Source: Corella eumyota (Eukaryota > Chordata > Ascidiacea > Phlebobranchia > Corellidae). Taken from it: a stretch of 64,000 nt of DNA. Below, piece after piece: positions 33,968 to 46,700 of the stretch (the first letter of the stretch is position 1; each line of letters begins with the position of its first letter). The notes beneath the pieces are model-generated. The model saw only the letters and a list, made by a program, of their open reading frames with translations, had not been told where the DNA came from and did not search any database. Made by a program: the position numbers and the translations under genes. The DNA is taken from positions 7,564,001 through 7,628,000 of the forward strand of contig OY720098.1 in the NCBI GenBank assembly GCA_963082875.1. The letters are read 5' to 3'.

Positions 33968-36900
33968 ATGCAGAATCCGCCATCTAATAATGCACATGGA
34001 ATTCCTGTCAAAAAGAACTACAAGTTAATTGTAGATCCACACTTAAAAAAAGGACGGGAAAAACTTACAAGGTTTAATGGAAATGCATACAGTTCGGAGG
34101 TGAACTTTAGTTCTTTGTGATTTTTGTATTGTTTATTTATTCCTATTGTATAAAAGCCAACCTTGCAACAAAAACATAGGTTTTCTGTTAGTATCGTAGC
34201 CAAGTCAGTCTTGAATTTAATATTTTTTGTTATTTAAATGTCTAAATTGAAAACAAATACTTTCAATTTTGCAATGTGTTACCAAGTTATGTTTAAGGAT
34301 GTAAACTATTAATCTTATATCAGTTTAAAGCATATTCTAACTGTATTAAGTTAAAATTCCTAATACATTTTTATTTAAACTTTAGGATCATGGACAACCA
34401 CCTCTCGTTGTTCGAGATCCTCGGCCAAGAGTTTCAAGACTGTTGTCTCGCCGAGAAAAAACTGATCTTCCAATTCCAAGATACAAGGTATTTATCATTT
34501 TTTATTATTTTGTATTTTTTTGTCTTTAAATCTTTATAATAATGATGCCATTACTATGTACATTTGTAGTATCATTTGCTAAACACTTATTGTGTATTAT
34601 CACCAATTTGGGTAAGGTAGCAAAACTTAACTAAATTTGAAATGTTTATCAATTTTTACTGTTTAGGTGGATGAGCATTATATTGGTGTTGTTCCCCCTC
34701 GTGAGATTACTTTTTCTAAATTAAATGACAACATCACAAAAGAGTTTATTGAAAGAATGTGCGGGAAATTTGGAAAAATGGAGAGAGTTCGGGTTTATTA
34801 TCACCCTAAAACTAACAAGCACATGGGTCTTGCAAAGGTTATTGTTTTGTTTATTTTGTAACAAAAATAGTTATTTCTATACAAGTTTGGTTTTGTTGTG
34901 AGTTTTACCACCCCTTTAAATAAATCTTAATGTTTTTCTTTTATCAGGTTGTGTATGCATCAATAAAATCAGCCGCACTTTGTATTGAGCATCTGCATCA
35001 AACCTCCATAATGGGAAACATCATAAATGTTGAAATGGACTGTAAAGGTACAGTTTAGTAACATGAACTTCTATAGGTTTTCACTTTTGAACATTTAGTA
35101 TGGTTTTTCCAAAATGTGTGTTTCATGCTTTTTATATTTTTGTTTCAATTTTTGCAGGTGAGTTGCTTAAACAACTTCATCATAAAATAATCAAGGGTGA
35201 GATGATGGCAGACACCATGCCAGATGTAATCAAACACACACAAGAAAAACCAATCAGGAGGGAAAGAAGAAAATCCTCTAGGGATGACCCAAGGTATTTT
35301 AATTTAATCAGATCTAAACAATTATAATAAAAGAAATCTCAAATTGTTTAAATGTGGTTATAAAATAACAATCTTAATCCCACCTTAAAAATAAAGTAAT
35401 TTTTAGTTAAACAATTTTTTTGTTGGGCTTTGGTTGTTTTTTTTTACTGTCATTGCATTTTTTTAGACGACATTCTCAATCTGATTCAAGAAAACAATCT
35501 GTGGATGATAATAGCCATGGTCCACGAACTCCTCCAATGTCTACACAGGTTAAAATTAAAATCCCGTTGTTTTATCATGTTAATAACGATTATTTTAATG
35601 AGTAACTATATTATTTAAGTTGTACTGTGAAATCTTCTTTGAAACCTTGTATAACCATATCTTTTTTTAACCTTAGAAAATATTATTCTTTCAGAATTCC
35701 TTTGAAAGTCAAGGGCCATCTATTCATTCAAAAAATCATGAAAGTCACCTTGAAAGAAATTCTTCCATTACCTTTAATGATTCAAACTCTTTTGAATCTC
35801 AAGAACTTAATAATATTTCACAGCATTCACCTGTACAAGTTAATATAAACAGTGAAAAACATAAACCACAACTTATTAAACAGCGAAAAGTAAGCATATC
35901 CCATAATGAAGATATAAATAAAACTGAGTTGTTGGAAAAGTTATCAACCATAGATTTGGAAACTCGCTTGGGAAAATTGATTCCGAAAGAAACTGAAAAA
36001 TTTAACTCCAAGAAGAAAAATCGCAAACAGTCACATGGTGATCATAAATTTAATCACAAACAACACAACTCAACTGGAACAAGTGCTAGTTCCAACTCTA
36101 GGAAGTCATCAACTGAAATATCGCAAGATTTGGAAGATGGAGAATGCTCTGGTGATGACCCTTCCAATGAAACTGCAACAACTCCGGAAGAACCGAAAAT
36201 TCCTAAACCTGAACCTATTGTCATTTCTCCAGCTTCTGTAAAGCCAGATATAGACGAAAATACTTCAAACTCGACTCATTTTTTTCGTCGGTCTCCTTCT
36301 CCGCTTCCCCCTGTTCCTCCTCCTCAATTACATCCTAGTCACCGAGATTTTGAGCGACATCAAGGTCGACACAGTCCTAATTATTATCGACATCATCCTT
36401 CGAGACATCATGGGAGTCCTGAGCGCCGTAGTCCTGACTTTCGTTTTCATCCTGACAGATATGAACCACGACGACGAAGTCCTCCCTTTGATATTCGCAG
36501 AAGACACAGTCCACCTCCATTTGGTCCGCATCGATCAAAAAGTCCGAGTTTCGATCCCTTGAGGCGACATCATAGTCCTCCATTTAGAGGAAGACCGCCA
36601 CAATTTCGACATCATCGTGAGTTTCCGCCAGATGTTGTTAGAAGTCCAATGTCCGGATTTGATCGTCACCGGAGAAGTATGTCTCCTCCACTTCCACGTC
36701 GATTTCCAAGCCCACCACCTCCTCGCAGGGAGTTTGATGGAAGTCCTCCTAGAGACCGGTATAATCATTAATTTAAAATATATTTAATTATTATATTGAT
36801 AACTACATTTACAAGTTAAAAAATGTTTTTTATTTAACAGATTTTATCAACATGGTTCTGATATACGACATAGAAGAGAAGTAAGTCCTAGATTTGCTGA

Positions 36901-39900
36901 ATTTGAACGTCATCGGAGGAAGAGTCCTGGTTATCATCATCGACATCATCGACCCCCTAGTCCTGGAAAAAGAAGGTTGCGTGACCATCGGGACTTACCC
37001 CCAGAGTTTCTTGAACGATGGAGCAGAAGATCCCAGAGTCCTCCTCCAAGAAGAGATAGAGATCACCCACAGTATGTTTTTTAATTCATATTTTAGTTAA
37101 CTCAAATCATAATATGTATTTAAAAACGCAAGCATTTTGTATTTAAAAACGCAAACATTTTATTTGCTAAGTTTAAGTTCTTACTGAGATTATAATTTAA
37201 GCCGACCATATCCTGAAGATGAAGAACGAAGATTAAAACACAGATCTTCTTTGTCTCCAAACAGTCACCACTCCAATCAAACCCCCCTTCGCATCAGATC
37301 TCCAGTTCCTCTTCCTAGTGACAACAATCCCTACTCGCCTGGGGATCTTGCCGTGGAGGAAGTTCACTCGGAAGAGCCAAACATTAGTGCAACTGATCTC
37401 ACTGAATCTGGTAAATCTGGTAAAATAGAATTATTAAGTTGAGTTTTTAGTGCAGTTTGGCGTGTTTAGTTTTTTCAAATAATCACTTGTTTAGGTTAAA
37501 AGGTAAAATTTTGGTTTAAATTTTTTTTATTAATTTAGATCCTGGATTTAAGAAGGGAGGGAAGAAATCGAAAAGATTATCTTCTGACCAAGATCAACCT
37601 TTTATTTCCCTTGATGAAAGATTAAGGGAGCTGACTGGGGAACCTCCTCCCGAGTCTCCTCCTCATTCTCCCATTAAACCTCCTCCTAAAGTAAGATCAA
37701 TTTAGAAAACAAACATTTTTGGGTCGGAAAAAATTTTTACATAAATCTGTAGCTCTTGGAAAATATCTCAACTTTTTTGTTATTTGTCCAGGATCACTCT
37801 CCTGTAGGATCCGAAGACATGGACATATCATCAGAAGAGGGAAATCCCCAAACCAATAACCCACCCCCCGGTTGGCATCCTGACAGGGAAGCTTGGAACA
37901 ATCAGTTCGATCAAAACCAAAAGTAGGCTCTTAGTCAGAAATTAGTTTAAAAAATATTTACGTTCCCATTTTTAGGGATGGGCTGAAATCCAAATTACTC
38001 GGATTCGACGAGCCCGAGTATTTTGTCGTGTTTTTTAATGTTTAGTAAATCGTATACGATCTTAAATGACAAATTATTCCTCGGCGTCCGAGTACTAAAA
38101 AATACTCTACGAGCACGAGTAATAATATTTTCCTAATACTCGGGCCGAGTACTCGGACTCGGATTCGATTGGCCCATCCCTACCCTTTTTTATTGCATTT
38201 AACTTTTTTTCAAGTTTTCGTTTGAGTGAAGCTGAGCAAAGAAGAATGTGGGATGCCAGAAATGAACACGAGGCAAGATTTTCTCGACCTCATTTACAAA
38301 ATGGTTTCGGTCCTTCTTCTCATTTCGGGATGGCATATGGTATGCTTTTCATTTTATTAAAAAAAAAATGTTATTTTGATGCTCTCAATTCAAATTGTAA
38401 ATTTTTTTATTTATTTTTATCCTTAAGATCCTATGAGGCCGATGATTCCATTTGAACAAAAGGGATTTCTCCAACAAGCCCCAGGTTGGGAGCAGGCCTG
38501 GGTTCAAGGTAACATGGGTGCATTTCACCCTGGAGGGTTTCCCAACAACATGAACCCAAATTTTCAGGGAATTGATTTTAACAAACAGTTGAGTGAGTTT
38601 ATACTCAACCGAATCACCGGCGAACTTAAAGAAATTATCAAAAGGGATTTAAATAAAAAAGTAATTGAGACGATGGCTTTTAAGGTGTATGAGCAATGGT
38701 GGGATGATCAAAATGCTAACAAAAATCAAAAACAAGCTTCTAAAACACTGCCTATTAAAACTGAAACAGATAATCCCACTGATAGTACCACCACCGAAAA
38801 AAATCCAACAACAAATAAAAATGCTTGCAAGTTACCTGCATTACTGAACACTTTTGATCCCTTGAACTGGGCAAAGGGTTCGTTTGAAATGGATGGTTTT
38901 AGAATAGGTTTAGGGTTAAGGTCAGCTATTTCCAAAATGCCATCATTCAGAGTTAAAAAGAGAACGCCAACACCACCACCTGTTAAAATAAAGAAGGAAA
39001 GAGATAATGATAACAAATCAAGTCGTCATAAGTTTGAAGGTAAACTACTTTTTTAAATAAAGCAATTTAATTTATGTGCTGAATATTAATATTTATAATG
39101 ATAGTATTAAAAACATTATTACAAAAATGAATTCAACCAATTTTACTCAGGTTGATATTTGTACTTATTTAAAATTTATTCTTCAAAACATTTACAGACA
39201 AAAGGCATAGCAACAACAATAGAAAGAGAATCTGGCAAGATCTTGATAGTGAAGGAGAAGATGCAGAAAGCGAAACTGAATCTCTCATTGAGCATCATGA
39301 AAGGTAATACAAAAACCAAAATATTAGGAATAAAAACTATAATATAAGGTTAAAAATAAAAACCTGTAATGTATGTGAAACTTTTTTTAAATTGCCTTTT
39401 CCTGTACTAGGTTGGATGTGGATGAAGTGTTTAGCTCTTCATCGTCTTCCTCTGAGGAGGAGGAGGAAGAAGAAGAGGATGAAGATGAAAGTGATGAGGA
39501 GACTGAAAGTGGGAGTGAAGTTGAGGTAATATTTTTCGTTATTTTAAATGTATTTAAAAGATTAATACATCAAGTTTGTGATTGAGATAGTAAATATATT
39601 TTTTAAAAATGCAAAAAATTAAATTAAATTTCTAGGATGAAAAAGTGAAAAAGGTTGTTAAAAATGAAACATTTAAACGACCTTCCATTTCCGACCCTTT
39701 TGACCTGGAACCACCAAAAAAAAAACATAGAAATCTGGATAATGAGAATTATACAGCTAAATATAAGGATAATAAAGTTAACAGAGATGCAAGGTTAATG
39801 TTATTACAAAAATTTTTTTTGCATTTCAAAACTTTTTGTATTAAAAACTTAATATACACTTTTTCGAAGATTTATTTTTAAATTTAATTTGTTATGTTTA

Positions 39901-42783
39901 TCAGGGTCGATTTATCTGCAAAGAACCCGCCTCTCTCTGAATTACCCCAAACCAACTTAACCCAGCAACAACTTAGAAGTGTTCATCCAAAGAAGAGGTA
40001 TCGACTTTTATCCAAAGATGAAACTCAGAACCTCGACCTTATTGCTGAGGTAAAAAAAAATTTAAAATTTGTCGTTTTTAATGTTTAAATATACTATTTT
40101 TGCTTAATATTAACTATGTTATTTTTTGTAGGTTTCAGATAGATTAAGATCTGAAGATGAAGTTTCAAACATGAGTGACAAAGAAAAGGCTGCACTCGAG
40201 GCTCTTACAGGAATGAAAACTACACCTGAACGAAGACTTTCTTCATTAAACAACAGGTATTTATTACTAGTTAAGTTTGAGTATATACTTAATCTTGTTA
40301 CATCTATCCAGGGTAGAAAATATTTCAGATTTTTTGTATATTTTATTTGTGCAAATTGTTTTTAAAATTAGATTTTTTATCTAGATTTTCAGAAAGCTCA
40401 GATTCAAGTGAGCAACCTCTTCATCCACTTACTCCTGGTCGACAACTGAGTGAAAATGTCTTCTCTCCTCCGGCTACTCCTATTGTTCTTCGCAGAGCAA
40501 GCTCTGGAGTAGACACAACCAAAAGCCCACTTGCCTCAATGTTCCGGGATGCAAAGTCCGGAAGCGAGGAATTAGAAGCGGTAGAGGCACTACTTTCAAT
40601 CAAACAATCTCATCCCATCATGGCACCTTTGTCTCCTCCTCCTGTTGTCAAGGAGACGAGGAAGACTCCAAAGAAGCGACCATATCTACCTCAGGTTTGT
40701 AACTTTTTTTAATAAATTAGTTACTAAATTTAAATAGAAATTAAACATTTTTATTATTTTCTAGAACCAACATGTAATAATAGCCGAAGAAAGAGACAGG
40801 ATGACAGCCATTGCAGAGGAGCACAATTACTTTGCTATATCACCTGCTAGCAAGCGACCTAAAAATTATGATGTCACTTACAATCCCATAGTTGAAAGAA
40901 TATATGAAGAACATTGCTATTCTCAGCCACCTATTGATACAGAACCACAACCCACTATTCTACAACCAGGTAAAGGACTGGAAAATATATATATAAAAAA
41001 AAGTTATGTATTCTGTATAGGATATATAAAATTTGAAATAAATTTTATTTGTAATTTTAGATGCTTGGAGAAGAGATGCTCCTGTCATAGCTCAGCAAAT
41101 TTTAACTGTAAGTTTTAAAACTAACTTCATTTACAAATTTTGTAAATTATTTTTTTTTTAAAAACAATATGTAAACTTATAATTTTGAAACCAAATTAAA
41201 CCTGTTATTATTTTTTAGGCCGCAGAAAGGGTCAAACTACGGCGCGAAAAACCTAAAAAGAAAACTATCAAAAAAGAGACCTGGAAACCAACTCAGCAGT
41301 TTAGACCTCGCACAAGATTGGAAGAATTATCACTTATTTATCTTATGTGGGGAACTGGTATTGATCTTGAAGATATGAAAGTAAATATTTCTAAACTAAA
41401 TTATTTAAATTCGTCACTACTTGTTAGGAGATCATTATGGCACCATGTCATAAAAAACACTTTATTTTGTATTTATCTTTTTTTGAGGTTGTTTTTATAA
41501 GCTAAATTATGTGTATACCTAAAGTAATTTTTTTTTGTAAATTTTCTTAGTTACTTCGTCATGAGTATGAGGAAATGTTGGCAAATCCTAAAGCCCCGGC
41601 TTGGGTTCAAGACACCCACTGGACCCCACATCCTATAACTCATATTGAGGATCAACCCACTGGTTCCCCTTATAAGAGAAGGAGTAAAAAGGATAAGGGG
41701 GCCTTGGATGTAAAGCCCCACAAAACAGGATGCTCAAGATCAGAAGGTAACTAAACTAGTTGTATCACATTTTTTTAAATTAATTTTTTTTAGTTACCTT
41801 TTTTTTTAATTTTTTTATTCACTTTTCTAATTTTTTATAATTTTTTGACAGGTTACTACAAAGTGGGTGACACCACTAAACTTCAACAACGTAAACTCAT
41901 GTACCGACAGACCGAGAGAGTTGAGGAAAAAGGCGACAGAAGAAAGCAAACCGACAGTCCAGCTAACCCTGCCTTCCTTGCAACTGAGAAATCGAGAGAG
42001 GAACGTCAGCTTATGAGACGAATTGTGTCGGAGTTTGGTTCGGACGCAAGCGATTTACTCAAATATAACCAACTAGCTGTAAGTTTAAAATTTTTCTGGT
42101 TAAATACCTCTACAAGCGCTAATAAGTTTCTATCATTACGTTATATATTTTTTCTACACAGTATCGAAAAAAGAGTGTCAAATTCAAGCGATCCAGTATT
42201 CACGGCTGGGGTTTGTTTGCTGAAGAAACTATAGGAGCTGATGAAATGGTGATAGAGTACGTGGGGCAGCTGGTTCGATCACTGGTGGCGGACAGAAGGG
42301 AGGTTCATTATACAAAACGTGGTATTGGGAGCTCATATTTGTTTCGTATTGATGGTGATCATATTATCGATGCAACCAAGTGTGGAAATTATGCTCGCTT
42401 TATGAACCACTCGTGTAACGTGAGTACATTAACTTAAATAAATCTCCATATTTTTGTTACTTTTTGCAAAAATGTAAAAAACCTGTCTAGTACTTGTTTT
42501 TAAAGGGTACGTTCAACTTTACAGAAATGCAGTTTAGTTTAATTTTATAACAGTTATGTTTAAATTGTTCCTTTTAATTATTGTTGATGACGCTTTTATC
42601 TTTTTACAGCCAAGTTGTTATGCGAAAGTAATCACTGTTGACGGTGCCAAGAAAATCGTCATTTATTCGAAAGACACGATCAAACCGAAGGACGAAATTA
42701 CTTACGATTATAAATTCCCTCTCGAAGATGATAAAATTCCTTGTTTTTGTGGATCTCACAACTGCAGAGGAACTCTTAACTGA
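33968..42783 (+). CDS. SETD1: SETD1, Set1/COMPASS histone H3K4 methyltransferase
   Basis: Catalytic subunit of the Set1/COMPASS complex, which methylates histone H3 lysine 4 at active promoters. Exons: 33968-34099, 34386-34487, 34667-34837, 34948-35047, 35158-35293, 35467-35548, 35695-36758, 36841-37071, 37202-37419, 37539-37690, 37792-37922, 38215-38339, 38428-39039, 39198-39303, 39411-39525, 39636-39793, 39905-40049, 40132-40256, 40385-40694, 40765-40969, 41061-41107, 41219-41380, 41551-41746, 41852-42078, 42162-42419, 42610-42783; 1827 residues (human SETD1A 1707, SETD1B 1966). In order: NYKLIVDP and RDPRPRVSR near the N-terminus, an RRM, an Arg/Ser/Pro/His-rich central region, an acidic run, the N-SET region with [11 protein letters not shown], the WDR5-binding CSRSEG, then SET ([22 protein letters not shown]) and post-[16 protein letters not shown]. 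All key catalytic motifs are present. Confidence 0.97.
37973..38182. mobile_element. hAT-like MITE filling most of SETD1 intron 11
   Basis: The ends are inverted repeats TAGGGATGGGC and GCCCATCCCTA. Flanking octamers CCCATTTT (37965-37972) and CCCTTTTT (38183-38190) differ at one base, fitting the 8-bp target duplication of hAT transposons. The 210-bp body is CG-rich, has several CTCGGATTCGA/CCGAGTA motifs and no coding capacity, so it is non-autonomous. The host intron is only 292 bp. Confidence 0.85.
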
Positions 42784-43718
42784 GTTTTTTTTGTTTTAGA
42801 ATGATTTTTATTGTTGTTCGTGGTTGAAAAATAAAGAGGCGACCTAATCTAACTCCGTTTTAGCTCAAGTCTTCATTTAAATTTGTTCTGTTAGCGTTTG
42901 TTGGTGATTACCACTTTATTTGTTTTTTTCACATTAAACACAACTCTACACCTAAAAGCGCCATTTGATACTTGATTTTGGTATTTGTTTTTTTACATTA
43001 TTTTTTCGCCTTTTTTTTACAAATGTGATGTTGTGTGTTTTAAAACGTTCCCGCTGCGTTAAATTGTAATTGAGTTTCTTTGAAATAGATATTCACTTGG
43101 TTATACGACTGGTATTATAATTGTTGCTATGGTCCATGTTGTTAGTCGGTAAAAGATAGCTGTTGATATTTAGAATAATTGGTTAAGGCTAGATCATATA
43201 CGATAAAAAAATCTCAGAATAAAAAAACATTTGTTAATAAACAGGGCCTTTCTAACAATTAATCTAACTTTAATAATTATCATGAAAAAAATAAATGACT
43301 TTATCCCCATGCTTTGGCGCGACTTTCGTATTGTTTTGATGACAAAGGTTGTTTTCATTCTTATCTTTTTTAACAAGGTTCGTATACAACAAGAAAAAAA
43401 GGTGCACTAAATGGCAGAATTAAAACTAGTTTTATTAAACCAGCCGACTACCAATAAAACTCAGAAACCTGAAATATAAACGATAGAAATTTAGTCTTCT
43501 GATTGTTTTTTTACACAATTAGATAAACCTTGCATGCCGTCACTGTTAGTATGTTTGTTTCTTTATTAATTTATTGTAATTGCAATCAGAGATGTCTAAA
43601 ACTGCTAGTCTGGTCTGCTGGTAGTGGGACGGCCAGATCAATCTGGTTATTATAAATTCGTTAGAAATTTTGATATATTTTCACTGATATTTTCACTCTT
43701 TTTGACAGAAAACCAGGA
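42784..43718. other. SETD1 3' UTR and Treslin upstream region
   Basis: The SETD1 poly(A) signal lies at the start. After that the sequence is AT-rich with no gene signature until a TTTTTGACAG acceptor ten bases before the Treslin ATG. Confidence 0.5.
42830..42835 (+). terminator. Poly(A) signal of SETD1
   Basis: AATAAA 47 bases after the SETD1 stop codon, so the 3' UTR is short. Confidence 0.65.
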
Positions 43719-46700
43719 ATGTCTGATGTACGTAGGGTAGTTTTTTTAATTCATCCAAGTCTTGCTGATTTTGAAAAAAAGGAAAACTCAGTAAAATGGC
43801 AACAAACCGTATATACAACGGCTCTTAAAATCCTAACTCAGTTCGAATGCAACTCTGACTTACCTCTTACCTGGTCAGAAAAAGGAAATATAGTCACTTC
43901 CTTGGAGATATCAAAAAACTTGCAATGGGGGCATAAGTTTGTACACAAATCTGGTATAAAGTTTCACACAGGCAATGATCTAAAATCCTTATCTGAAGAT
44001 AATTTCATTTGTTTTCAAGATGAGTTAAAGTTTAATGAAGAAGATGAAAATAAATCGGATTTTTGTGCCCACACCTTAGCAGATAACTTAATTGAAGTTG
44101 CCCATGATTTTAAATGGGAACAACATGAAATTATATCACCAGTAAAACAAGTAAGAAAAAGAAGTCTTCTAGGTAATCGCAAGCGAAATCGACTTAGTGG
44201 GCAACCAAAAAACTTAACAGAGAGCAATGGAAAAAATTTTATATTTATTATTGGGCCGATACCCAAGACAAAAAATGAATTAAATTCTTATTTTGAATGG
44301 AATATTTCTGACGTTAATGACATTACCAATGTATTAATGCCAACTCATCTAGCGACACACTTTCGTGACAAACATGATATCAGATTTTTTTGGTTGGACA
44401 GTTCTCCAGATTCTGTTGAGGTAAAAATTTTTATTTGAAAAAAAATAGGATATTGTTTTTTTTAATGAATAATCTTTAAGCTGTAGTATTTTAATTTTGT
44501 AGCGTTCATATTTATTGGGGAAAAGTAATATAGATGCTGAATCCTTACTTGAAAAGTTTTTAAATGCAAACAATGGATGTGTAATTCCAATCCCATTATT
44601 AACCAATTTAATAAATGGTGAGTTTTTAGTAGCCTATTTATTTATAAAAAAAAGATTTCAATTTTCGTTATGTAATAAATCATTAAATAACCATTGGTGT
44701 AAATTATAAGGGTGTAAATTTTATTTTAGAAAAACCTAAAACTCGACAATTACTTTCTACACTTGCTTCTTCAACAACTGGATCAGAATCAGAAACTTGT
44801 AATTTCAATGATACAGGTTTAAATGATTCGGTTTTTGAGGGTTATTCCAAACAACTTCACAAGATTTCAAAATATTCCATTATTGCCCAACATCTTAAAA
44901 ACAAAAACACAAATTTATCAAAATCTTATTCTCCTTGTTCTATGTCTTATCAGTTTGAAGACAACAAATTCTGTTCATTAAACTTTACAAAAATATTTTT
45001 AAGGACAAATAACTTGAAACCGTTTCATTTATTCCATGAGATATCTTCCAAATATTTAAAAGGATTAAACAGTGTAACAACCTGTAAAATCCTAGGCAAT
45101 GTTAACAACCTACGCAGTATTTTAAATTTAAATATACCTCATGTTGATCATGAAATGCCAGAGATTATCCAAAATTTAGAAAACATTGACTTTTTTGTTT
45201 TGGGCCATCAATATACACACTTACTTCCAATATTGCAATTTAATGGTTTAAGTCTTATTGGGGGACAAAATCAAACTTTAAGGGCATTCCAGAGCATTGT
45301 AAAAATACCATGCCACAACAATTTAGTTTATATTGTTAAAAGTCATTGCAGTTTGTGTGAACCAAGTTTTCAGCAATATTGTTGCATACACCATCGAATT
45401 GGAATATTTCATCCTGTTGGAAATGGATGTGCTGCTATTTCATGGATAAAGTATGTTTATACTTTAAAGAGTGGTTTGACAAGCCTTACTTAAATGTAAA
45501 GATTTAGGTTTTTAGAAATCATTTTTTTGTTATTATTCATCAAATTTGTAAATTTTTACAGCGAACCTCAAAGATCGAGTTTATCAGGTTTATTAACCCT
45601 ATGTCAACAATTTCTACCTCAACAAATACAATTTGGTGACTTTATAGCAAAATGTTACCAGGATTTTACATCTACGAAAATACAAGACAATAATATTATA
45701 AAAATGAAACCAACAAAAGCTATCGGTAAATAAAAAAATATATCGAATTATGTCAGCATTGTTTTTGTATAAGTAATTTATTTTTAATGTTTATTTGTTT
45801 TTTTTAGGGGATTATATATCTTTTGAACCTGAAATGGTTGAGCCATGGTTTGCAACAGCCAATACCTCAACACAATTCCAACAACTATGCAGCAATTTAA
45901 AAAGGTAAGACAACTTAAGAAACAATTAGAAGAGGTGTTGTAAGAAAATCTCTTTATATTTTGAAATTTTTTTTATTTTTAGTGAAACATGTACACCAGT
46001 TACAGAAAATGATTCAGATTTTTTAGAGTTTAATGATCTTATTATTTCACAACTGCAAAGTAACTACAAAACTCTACCAAGTGATAACACTAACCAGGTA
46101 AAATTATCAAGTTCACTCTATCTGTCTTGTGAAAAAGGTGATCTAAAGTTTAAACTAAATATATGTTATCTCTTAAGAAAATAAATAATTCTGAGGATAT
46201 TTACAAGCCACTGAAATTACCTGGTAAGTTAAGTTTATTCTTCTTTTAAATATTATATTTTAAAAGGTTGCTTTGAAAAAAAGATTAAGAAATTTTTTTT
46301 TTTAAACATGGCAAGTATATAATAGACAACTTTGTTTGAGAGTAGCAATTAAAAAAACACTTTTACTAGATTATAATGATCCAAAACTAGCGATTGATGC
46401 TGTTATGTTTGAGTATCAAAGTACTTTGGATCGATTTGGCAATGAGCCTTCTCTGATGAAGTTATCAGCTCATGACATAATTCAGTCATTTTGCAGACTG
46501 TCAAACAAAGGTAAAGTTTAAACAAAGTTTTAAAATTGAAATCTAAATATTACATTTATCTCAATTTATTTTTTCACTGATACTTTTTAAATCACACTCT
46601 TTAAGGCTGTATCACCTTGAAATAAAACATTTCAATTTTAACAGGTTCAACTATAGCCTTTGATAAAATTGAGAAACTTTTGATGCAAAATATTTTTGTT

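Noticed and set aside
36035-36768. Alternative-frame and antisense frames over SETD1 exon 7
   Set aside because: The Arg/Ser/Pro/His-rich codon bias of exon 7 opens other frames; only the SETD1 frame joins neighbouring exons.
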